This document shows, piece after piece, positions 6,386 through 13,005 of a stretch of 16,026 nucleotides of DNA (position 1 is its first letter; the number at the start of each line of letters is the position of its first letter). Made by a program: the position numbers and the translations under genes. The notes under the pieces are model-generated. The model did not search any database. It was not told the origin of the DNA and saw nothing but the letters and a program-made list of their open reading frames with translations. Source of the stretch: SVMC01 sp045601345 (lineage in GTDB: Bacteria; Bacillota; Clostridia; Oscillospirales; Oscillospiraceae); the NCBI GenBank assembly GCA_045601345.1, contig JAZRZL010000020.1, forward strand, positions 1-16,026. Direction: 5' to 3'.

Positions 6386-9364
6386 TTATTTTGCCTGAAG
6401 ATAGCGCATAATGATGGTAGCGATCTGGGCGCGGGTGGCGGTATTCTTAGGAGCCAAATTGGTCACATTGCCGGATTTAATACCGTTGATAAGATTTTGC
6501 GAAACGGCCCAAGTCATGGCATCTTTAGCGTACTTGCTGACGGTATTCACATCGGGGAAGGCAAGCGTACCAGTAACTGCTGGGCTGCCATTATAGCGAT
6601 AAAGGATGGTGGCAATTTGCTCTCTGGTAATTTGATTATTTGGCTTGAAGGTGCCGTCATTGTAACCGTTGACAATGCCTTTATTTGCTGCCCAAGCCAC
6701 GGCATTGGAATAATACTTACCAGAGACGGGAACATCCGAGAAGTTGGCAGGTGTTTTAACCGTTGGCTGCCCTTCCATGCGGTAGAGGATGGTCACGAGC
6801 TGGCCTCTTGTCAGGCTGCCGGAGGGGTTAAAGAGCATATCCGTAACACCGTTCATCAGCTCATTCTCGTAGGCATAGGCTACACTGTCTACAAACCAGT
6901 CGCTGGCCTTCACGTCCATAAAGCTGCCGACCACAGGCTTGCAGTTGAAATAGGCGGTCGCATTGCAATATGTCTGAAGGGTATCGCTGCATTCTATACG
7001 ACCCCATTGTGTGTAGCTGCCCACATAGAAAACGGAGTCCAAATTCTCGCAGCCCACAAACGTATAATAGCCGAGGTAGGAGAGATTTTCGGGGAGATAA
7101 ACCCAGTTCAGATTGCTGCATCCTTCAAATGCCCAGTCGAACACTGTGATGACCGAATCCGGGAGGGTTATGCTTTCCAAAGCAGTACATTCGTTGAATG
7201 CGTCACGCCCTATGGTTTTGAGACTCTCAGGCAGTGCCAGAGAGGTAATTTTTTCGCAGTTAGAAAATGCAAAATCAGCAATAGAGGTAATGCCATCCGG
7301 GAGGTAAACTGAGCTCAAGCTACGGCATCCGCTGCACACTGCTGAACCAAGCTCTGTGATTTCATCCGGGATCGTGAGGCTTTGGAGCGCATCGCAGTCA
7401 TGGAAAGCATAGTCCCCGATGGAAATCAGTGTGGAGGGCAGCGAAATTTTCTCTAAAGCATGGCAGCCATCAAAGGCGCTGGTACCCAGCGTTCTGATAC
7501 CCTCCGAAAGTACAGCCTCCTGAACGCTGGAGCCAGCAAATGCGTAAGGCGCAATCGCTTCAACAAGTTTCCGATTCCATATTGCCGGAATCTCCAGAGA
7601 GGAAAGTGTTTTTCCGGCATCGGTAAGCCCGCTAATTAGTACCTTGCCGCTTTGGCCATCCTCGACATAACGGTATATGCCATCCTCATAGGCAATGCCA
7701 GTAAATTGAATGGGAATGGTATCAAGAATAGATTTCTCATCCCAGTAGGAATAGGTATGCATCGCATTCCATTGCGCCTCTGTGCCGGTAAATTCTACAT
7801 TTGACAGCGCATTGCATCCATTAAAAGCCCAAGGATAGATTTCTCCTACACTGGAGGGAAGAACAAGCGAAGTCAAGCTGCTGCATTCGGCAAACAAGCC
7901 GCTGTTAATCTTTATAATGCCAAAGGGAATCACCATTTCCGTCAGTCTTTTGCAGCAACGGAACGCATTTTCGCCCAGCGTTTGCACAGAAGCCGGGAGG
8001 GTAATATTTTGCAGCTTATAGCACCAGCCAAAGGCCTCAGCGCCAATCCCTGTCAGTTTTTCGGGGAGCGTCACACTGGTCAGACTAGAGCACTCCGCAA
8101 AAGCGCTTTCGGGAATTTCCTGAACGCCCTGCGAAATGACAGCGGAGGTCAGGGCTGAATTGCAAAATGCCGCTGTGCCGATGGAAACAACGGAATCCGG
8201 CATATTTAAGGACTGCAACTGGAATGCGCCCTTGAAAGCAGCATCCGCAATTTCTGTGACTGTGGATGGGATGGTATAGCTTTTTGCTGCCGAGCATATG
8301 GGGTACTGGATCAGCTTCGTCATATTTTTAGAGAACAGTACATCATTTTCACTGGCAAAGTGGGGATTCTCGTTGCTCACCGTAATGGAGGCAGCCGATG
8401 AAAGTGCCTGAAGACCCAGATAAGATACATTCTTGTGGAGTGTAAACGGGATGCCGGTATTGCCGCCGCAGTTCAAAAATGCGTAATTCCCGATGGATAC
8501 AACAGAATCCGAGAAGTCAACGGCGGTCAAATCCCAGCAGCCTTCAAATGCGCCCTCTCCGATGGCGGTGACACTGCCGGGAATGGTGATTGTGCGCAGA
8601 CCGGAGTTATAGAACATATAGGGTGCAATTTTGGTCAAGCTATTTGAAATTGTGACATTTTGCAGCGCCTCACAGGAAGCAAAGAGCCAACTTCCGCAAT
8701 CGGTTACGCTGTCGGGAAGGGTGACGGAGGTCAGGCCGAAGCAGTAGGCAAATGCGTTATCCCCGATGGATACAACGCTATTGGGAATTGTGATGGATGT
8801 AAGATACTGGCAGTCCTCAAATGCATCGGCATTGATTTTTTTCACGCTGCTGGGAATCGTATAACGCTCGTCTTTTTTGTTGCACGGATAGCGAAGGAGC
8901 ATACTTTTATCCTTGGTAAATACCACGCCGTCTACAGAGCAGAAGGTTCTGTTGCCAGAGGATACGTTAATTTCGCTCAGACTGGAATCGGAAAAAGCAT
9001 CAAAGCTCAGCTGCGTGACACTGGCAGGTATGGAAATACGTTTCAGACTTTCACAGCCGGAAAACGCGCAGGAGCCGATGTAGCTAAGAGATTCCGGGAG
9101 GACGAGCGTTTCCAGCTGGCTAAATCCATCAAAGCACCAGTCAGCCAGTGCGGAAACACGCATACCATTGACATATTGGGGGATATTGATTTCTGTCGCA
9201 TCCGAATACTGGTAGTTATAGGAGATTGTACAGCTACCGTCACCATTATCAAAGGCATAGTATTCATCACCGTAATAATCTTCAGCAGACACGATGCCTG
9301 CCATGCCAGCGCTCAGTGCAAAGACCAAGCTCAAAGTAAGTAGGAGACTGAGAATTTTCTTCAT
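6386..9364 (-). CDS. BspA-like leucine-rich-repeat surface protein with three SLH domains
   Basis: The 992-residue protein begins MKKILSLLLTLSLVFALSAG, a clear signal peptide with likely cleavage after IVSA near residue 28. About 25 LRR_5-type units of 22-24 residues follow, such as TSVTLPEKLTGIGAEAF and ESITLPDSVITVFDWAF, in two blocks separated by an insert near 550-610 (EDGIYRYVEDGQSGKVLISG). Three C-terminal SLH domains lie at about 813-873, 874-934 and 935-992, with typical FxDV and TRxQxATIxxR motifs. SLH domains hold proteins on secondary wall polysaccharide; BspA-type repeats often mediate adhesion or are unknown. The longer frame to 9415 adds 17 residues without a Shine-Dalgarno, whereas GGAAAGGAA precedes ATG 9364. 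It is bordered by gaps on both sides and is probably transcribed alone. Confidence 0.93.
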   Translation of the reverse strand: MKKILSLLLTLSLVFALSAGMAGIVSAEDYYGDEYYAFDNGDGSCTISYNYQYSDATEINIPQYVNGMRVSALADWCFDGFSQLETLVLPESLSYIGSCAFSGCESLKRISIPASVTQLSFDAFSDSSLSEINVSSGNRTFCSVDGVVFTKDKSMLLRYPCNKKDERYTIPSSVKKINADAFEDCQYLTSITIPNSVVSIGDNAFAYCFGLTSVTLPDSVTDCGSWLFASCEALQNVTISNSLTKIAPYMFYNSGLRTITIPGSVTAIGEGAFEGCWDLTAVDFSDSVVSIGNYAFLNCGGNTGIPFTLHKNVSYLGLQALSSAASITVSNENPHFASENDVLFSKNMTKLIQYPICSAAKSYTIPSTVTEIADAAFKGAFQLQSLNMPDSVVSIGTAAFCNSALTSAVISQGVQEIPESAFAECSSLTSVTLPEKLTGIGAEAFGWCYKLQNITLPASVQTLGENAFRCCKRLTEMVIPFGIIKINSGLFAECSSLTSLVLPSSVGEIYPWAFNGCNALSNVEFTGTEAQWNAMHTYSYWDEKSILDTIPIQFTGIAYEDGIYRYVEDGQSGKVLISGLTDAGKTLSSLEIPAIWNRKLVEAIAPYAFAGSSVQEAVLSEGIRTLGTSAFDGCHALEKISLPSTLISIGDYAFHDCDALQSLTIPDEITELGSAVCSGCRSLSSVYLPDGITSIADFAFSNCEKITSLALPESLKTIGRDAFNECTALESITLPDSVITVFDWAFEGCSNLNWVYLPENLSYLGYYTFVGCENLDSVFYVGSYTQWGRIECSDTLQTYCNATAYFNCKPVVGSFMDVKASDWFVDSVAYAYENELMNGVTDMLFNPSGSLTRGQLVTILYRMEGQPTVKTPANFSDVPVSGKYYSNAVAWAANKGIVNGYNDGTFKPNNQITREQIATILYRYNGSPAVTGTLAFPDVNTVSKYAKDAMTWAVSQNLINGIKSGNVTNLAPKNTATRAQIATIIMRYLQAK

Positions 9365-9680
9365 AACGCATATTCCTTTCCAAACAATTTGCAGACAGCA
9401 TAGCAGCTTCTGCAATTTTTATTGTTTCCACTTATTGCTTAGTGACAGAATATTTCATGCTCGCAGCATTCTCTCTCTATAATAATAAAACGTCATATCC
9501 CCGAAATCTGTCCATAAGAATTGGAAGAAGCATCATTAATCCATAAAATTCCCTGGGCAGCGGATCAGCAAAGCAAAACGGAACTCATTTTTTATTTTAC
9601 AGGAACAGGGAAAAAATATCAAGAATTATCCTTTATAAAAAATGAACAAATTGTTAACATTTGTCAAAGCGACAAAATTC

Positions 9681-9711
9681 TCCGCTTTTATATGCTGGGA
9701 ATAAAAGCGGA
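9681..9711. terminator. Perfect 11-bp hairpin, possible terminator
   Basis: TCCGCTTTTAT (9681-9691) and its exact complement (9701-9711) flank a nine-base loop. On the minus strand GAATTTTG follows, giving a modest T tract. It could stop readthrough from the kinase operon at 10030-12638 before the LRR gene, though it lies over 300 bases past that stop. Confidence 0.4.
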
Positions 9712-9855
9712 GCGGGCATCAACGGCGGTAAGCTACCGGCAACATTTCAAAAGGGCAGCTCTAAAAATTCAGTGCGAGTCAAGCTGCGAGGGATTTTTGT
9801 GAAGTATGACGGAAACAAGACCCGCAGATTCGACTGTTATATTAGCGATACCATA

Positions 9856-9902
9856 GGGGAGGGGCAAGCTGTGTTACTACACGAAACAGCAAGCCCCTCC
9901 CC
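9856..9902. repeat. Long GC-rich hairpin next to repeat copy B
   Basis: GGGGAGGGGC (9856-9865) pairs with GCCCCTCCCC (9893-9902), and inside it GCTGT pairs with ACAGC after a small internal loop. No T run follows on either strand. It abuts repeat copy B directly and may be the remnant of another repeat or an insertion-sequence end. Confidence 0.5.
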
Positions 9903-9970
9903 AATTAACAGCCCTTGCCTTCCCCGCTGGGGAAGCCTTAGCGCGGGCTATGTTAGGAAGGTTTCCGCAG
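9903..9970 (+). repeat. Interspersed repeat copy B, internally deleted
   Basis: TTAACAGCCCTTGCCTTCCCC and the GGGGAAG hairpin (one base changed in the loop) match copies A, C and D. The sequence then jumps to CTATGTTAGGAAGGTTT, so about 50 bases including the GCCGCC/GGCGGC stem are missing, and no right arm follows. It lies between the kinase gene end and the LRR gene, in the same orientation as the other copies. Confidence 0.7.
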
Positions 9971-10029
9971 TTGCTAACCTACTGCCATTGTGGACGGTTC
10001 GTTTGTTCATAATTTGTTTACGCATTCAA

Positions 10030-11943
10030 TTACCGTGGTTCTCTATCCTGCGGGAGCATCGGGAAAATTAAAATCGCTTTAAATAGATCCCCATCAATGA
10101 ACAGGCGGAGGGTGCCGCCTTGCAGCTCGGTCAGGCTGCGGGCGATGGACAGGCCGAGGCCGTTGCCTTCGGTGCTGCGGGAGGTATCGGCGCGGACAAA
10201 GCGCTCCATCAGCTCCTCTTCTGTGATGTTGAGCTGCTCACGGGAGGTATTCTTGAAGGTGATGACCGCATTGCCGGACATTTCCTCCAGCGAGAGGTAA
10301 ACTCTCGTACCGGGCAGGGCGTATTTGCAGATGTTGTTCATCAGATTGTCGAAAACGCGCCACATTCGCCGTCCGTCTGCCATAATGTTGCAGGGGGTAT
10401 CCGGCTGCCGGGTCACGAGGGTCAGGCCGTGGTCGGCAAGACGCTGGGAATATTCGCCTGCGGCCTGACTTAGCAGGACTGCCGCATCGCAAGGTCCCAG
10501 CGTGACCTCCAGATTGCCGGTCGCGGCCTTGGAGGCCTCCACCAAATCCTCAATCAGGCGGTGCAGACGCTCGGACTGGCGGGTGAGCACCTGCGCATAT
10601 TCGCCGATTTTCGGATTGTCACACGGCTCCTTGGAAATCAGATCGGCATAATTGATAACCGAGGTCAGCGGCGTTTTGAGGTCATGGGAGACATTGGTAA
10701 TTAGCTCCGTCTTCATGCGCTCACTTTTTAACCGCTCCTCCACGGCGGCATTCATGCCAAGGGCAATGCTATTGAGGTTTTCGCCGTGGCGCTTGAAATC
10801 CAGAATCATTTTGGAGGTGTCGGTGCGGTAGCGCAGGTCACCGGCAGCAAGGGCTTCGCCGCTCTTTTGCAGCTTCCGCAGGCACAGCGCCACATAGAGC
10901 ACGGCTGCAATGACGGCAATCGTCTCCAAAAACAGGAAGAACAATGCGAATTCGCCATCACCGTTAAAGCCGAGAACCAGAAAGAAGAAATTCAATATTC
11001 CCAACCCTACCAGAATCAGTGCCGTGCGCCATACCAGCGGCACCTTTGTGATAATCAGCCACAGGCCGCGCAGGATATAGGCAATGACATTATTTTTCCA
11101 GAGGGTTTTCCCCTTCCATCTTGCCGCCGCGCTCATGCAAAGGCCAAGGAACAGGCCGCCAACGACCATACATCCCACCGTCAAAACGATGAACATGAGC
11201 GCATCATTCATAATTTCCCCGATGGGCGCAATGATGAACCCGGCAAGGAAGAAATTGAGGACAAGGAGCAGGTCAAAGGGTACTTTATACAGAGACCCCG
11301 GATAGAAGCCCTCATCCTTCCTCCTTCGGGCAGAAGCGCCCATGAGAAGGATAAAGCAGGTAATCCCCAGCGCCAGCGATACAATCGCAATCGGGAAGAC
11401 CCAATAGCGAAGCGCATAAATCATATGGATGGCGATGCAGGTAAAAGCATATTGATCTGCATAGGGCATCCCTTCCGTGAACGCCACGTAGACATCGCAA
11501 TCCTGCGGCGTGACGGATGCATCATCTTCGAAGTATTCAAACCAGCCGGCATCTTCATCGCCCCAGTCTTCATTTTCATCAGCCTGAATGAAGCGGAAAT
11601 GGAAGTGGAACGAATAATTTTCCCGCGCATTTTTCTGCGCGCGTTCAGACCATGCCACCGTATGGCCTTCGGCATTCCTGACCATAAATTCAAGATTGCC
11701 CCGGTCGGGCAGGATGGCCGGTCTGGCCGGCGTTCCCTTCATTTCCCAGAGAATATCATCTGCCTCGCTTAACGCCTGAACACGCAACTCATTGTTGACG
11801 ACCTCCTGCTCGGTTTGGGTGTAGAAATCCTCAAATATCATAACGCCGATTCCGATTACAGACCCGACACTGATGGACAAGAAGCACACGCACAGGATAA
11901 ACAGGAGAATTTTGCCGCCGAGGGTTCTTGCAAAACCTTTCAT
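10030..11943 (-). CDS. Multi-pass sensor histidine kinase
   Basis: This 637-residue kinase has an N-terminal membrane segment (about 12-36), an extracellular region of about 140 residues rich in acidic and aromatic residues, then about five more membrane segments (near 179-202, 222-242, 248-270, 303-325, 332-354). The cytoplasmic part has H420 in NVSHDLKTPLTSVINYADL, the N-box FDNLMNNICKYA (about 531-542) and G2 box GNGLGLSIAR (593-602). The usual DxGxG G1 box is replaced by FKNTS (563-567), a variant known in a subset of clostridial kinases with this layout, so activity is still expected. The ATG overlaps the regulator stop by four bases (11940-11943). GGAGAAGGGAAG lies upstream. The signal is unknown; the membrane-rich module suggests an envelope or membrane-borne cue. 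Confidence 0.93.
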   Translation of the reverse strand: MKGFARTLGGKILLFILCVCFLSISVGSVIGIGVMIFEDFYTQTEQEVVNNELRVQALSEADDILWEMKGTPARPAILPDRGNLEFMVRNAEGHTVAWSERAQKNARENYSFHFHFRFIQADENEDWGDEDAGWFEYFEDDASVTPQDCDVYVAFTEGMPYADQYAFTCIAIHMIYALRYWVFPIAIVSLALGITCFILLMGASARRRKDEGFYPGSLYKVPFDLLLVLNFFLAGFIIAPIGEIMNDALMFIVLTVGCMVVGGLFLGLCMSAAARWKGKTLWKNNVIAYILRGLWLIITKVPLVWRTALILVGLGILNFFFLVLGFNGDGEFALFFLFLETIAVIAAVLYVALCLRKLQKSGEALAAGDLRYRTDTSKMILDFKRHGENLNSIALGMNAAVEERLKSERMKTELITNVSHDLKTPLTSVINYADLISKEPCDNPKIGEYAQVLTRQSERLHRLIEDLVEASKAATGNLEVTLGPCDAAVLLSQAAGEYSQRLADHGLTLVTRQPDTPCNIMADGRRMWRVFDNLMNNICKYALPGTRVYLSLEEMSGNAVITFKNTSREQLNITEEELMERFVRADTSRSTEGNGLGLSIARSLTELQGGTLRLFIDGDLFKAILIFPMLPQDREPR

Positions 11944-12638
11944 ATCGTTCTTCCCTTCTCCATAATGTAGCCCTGCCCGAAAATGACCTTGATATAGCGC
12001 GGACGGGCGGGGTCGATTTCGATCTTTTCACGCAGATGGCGGATGTGAACAGCCACGGTATTGTCGGTGCCATAGGGCTTTTCCTTCCAGATGAGGGAGT
12101 AAATCTCCTTGGGCGAATAGACCCTGCCGGGATTGCACATGAAGAGCTTGAGAATCTCGTATTCCGTCTTGGTGAGGCTGACCGGGTCGCCATCCACCGT
12201 GACATTCTTGGCCGCATCATTGAGCGTAATGCCGCCGATGGTGAAGACCTCCGGACTTTTTTCGCCGCCGCCTAAGGTGAGATAGCGCCGCAGTTGCGAG
12301 CGAACCCGGGCGCAGACCTCCAGAGGATGGAAGGGCTTTGTGATGTAGTCATCCGCGCCGACATTCAGTCCCAGAATTTTGTCGGTATCCTCACTTTTGG
12401 CAGTGAGCAAAATGATGGGAATATTGCGCTCCTCACGAATCTTGCGCATGGCGGCAAGACCGTCCAGCTTGGGCATCATAATGTCCAGCAGAATCAGATG
12501 AATCTCCTCCCGCTGCGTGAGCGCAACAGCTTCCTCCCCGTCGTGCGCTTCAAAAAGCGTATAGTCCGGGTCAGAGAGATAGATTTTTAAGGCATTGATG
12601 ATGTCCTGCTGATCATCACAAATCAAAATATTCGGCAT
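11940..12638 (-). CDS. OmpR/PhoB-family response regulator
   Basis: The 232-residue regulator has a receiver domain with D8/D9, phospho-acceptor D52 (LLDIMMPKLDG), T79 and K101, then a winged-helix domain (about 135-232) with SLTKTEYEILKLF and the DNA-contact helix TVAVHIRHLREKIE. I chose ATG 12638, preceded at nine bases by AAAGGA, over ATG 12656, which has no Shine-Dalgarno and adds only six residues. It overlaps the kinase gene by ATGA, so the two form a standard pair. No target genes follow in the operon; regulated promoters must lie elsewhere. Confidence 0.94.
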   Translation of the reverse strand: MPNILICDDQQDIINALKIYLSDPDYTLFEAHDGEEAVALTQREEIHLILLDIMMPKLDGLAAMRKIREERNIPIILLTAKSEDTDKILGLNVGADDYITKPFHPLEVCARVRSQLRRYLTLGGGEKSPEVFTIGGITLNDAAKNVTVDGDPVSLTKTEYEILKLFMCNPGRVYSPKEIYSLIWKEKPYGTDNTVAVHIRHLREKIEIDPARPRYIKVIFGQGYIMEKGRTI

Positions 12639-12664
12639 GGAAGCACATCCTTTCATTGGCTGTC

Positions 12665-12687
12665 ATTATAATATATCACCAACGGTT
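12665..12687 (-). promoter_or_regulatory. Probable promoter of the second regulator/kinase pair
   Basis: On the minus strand a perfect TATAAT (12665-12670) overlaps an alternative extended -10 (TGATATATT), 27 bases before the chosen ATG. The hexamer 17 bases upstream (CTTCTT) is a poor -35, so the promoter may rely on the extended -10 or on an activator, possibly the regulator itself. Confidence 0.5.
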
Positions 12688-12788
12688 AAGAAGAAAGGGG
12701 GCAGAGGATTAATATCTTATGAATTTTTGCAGAGGGCATAACAAAGGCATCTCAGACTGTCGAAAAAACTATAGAATGTACTTGCGTA

Positions 12789-12929
12789 GGCAGTAAGTTG
12801 ACAGCCCTTGCCTTCCCCTCTGGGGAAGGTGCCGCCCGTAGGCGGCGGATGAGGTCTATCTTCTAAGACTGAGCGCTTTCTATGTTAGGAAGATTTTCTG
12901 TTTTGGCAGTGCATTCCATTACCTCATCA
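12789..12929 (+). repeat. Interspersed repeat copy C, right arm missing
   Basis: It matches copy A from GGCAGTAAGTT through the CCTTCCCC-TCT-GGGGAAGG and GCCGCC-CGTA-GGCGGC stems, CTATGTTAGGAAG, TTTTCTGTTTTGGCAGTGCA and CCTCATCA. It stops exactly there, where an unrelated hairpin (12930-12961) begins. The outer GGTTCTC box is also absent on the left. It sits between the GTPase gene end and the regulator promoter. Confidence 0.8.
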
Positions 12930-12995
12930 CAGCGTGTCAAAATAACTTTTTTGACACGCTGAGGCGCCTCTACACACATAGTATATAGAGGCGCC
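12930..12995. terminator. Tandem strong hairpins downstream of the GTPase-nuclease gene
   Basis: A 13-bp perfect stem CAGCGTGTCAAAA (12930-12942 with 12949-12961) is followed by a 10-bp perfect stem GGCGCCTCTA (12963-12972 with 12986-12995). They lie 10-76 bases past the minus-strand stop at 13006. On the minus strand the outer hairpin has no T run after it; on the plus strand CTTATTTTGCTTATTTTTTT follows, the classic terminator layout, yet no plus-strand gene precedes it. They probably end the GTPase transcript or derive from a repeat. The second hairpin resembles the palindrome at 1304-1332. Confidence 0.6.
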
Positions 12996-13005
12996 CTTAT
13001 TTTGC

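Larger units (their letters stand above)
9365..10029. other. 665-base gene-free gap with hairpins and a deleted repeat copy
   Basis: No reading frame here has a Shine-Dalgarno, family motif or credible composition. The part next to the LRR gene (9365-9500) should hold its promoter, but no good -35/-10 pair was found on the minus strand. Bases 9500-9700 are AT-rich. The rest contains the two hairpins and the repeat copy listed separately. A short match near 9720-9735 to the reverse of an LRR coding unit (CAACGGCGGT) is too brief to call a relic. Confidence 0.6.

Noticed and set aside
6197..7312. Long plus-strand reading frame of 371 codons opposite the LRR-SLH gene
   Set aside because: It is the antisense shadow of a repeat-rich gene; no Shine-Dalgarno, no family motif, and the opposite strand encodes an obvious signal peptide, LRR and SLH protein.
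9661..10071. 136-codon frame in the gap between the LRR gene and the second kinase
   Set aside because: It runs through a hairpin and repeat copy B into the end of the kinase gene, lacks a Shine-Dalgarno and shows no domain.
10786..11772. 328-codon plus-strand frame opposite the second sensor kinase
   Set aside because: Antisense to a kinase with complete motifs; composition rich in R, H, Q and P typical of shadow frames.
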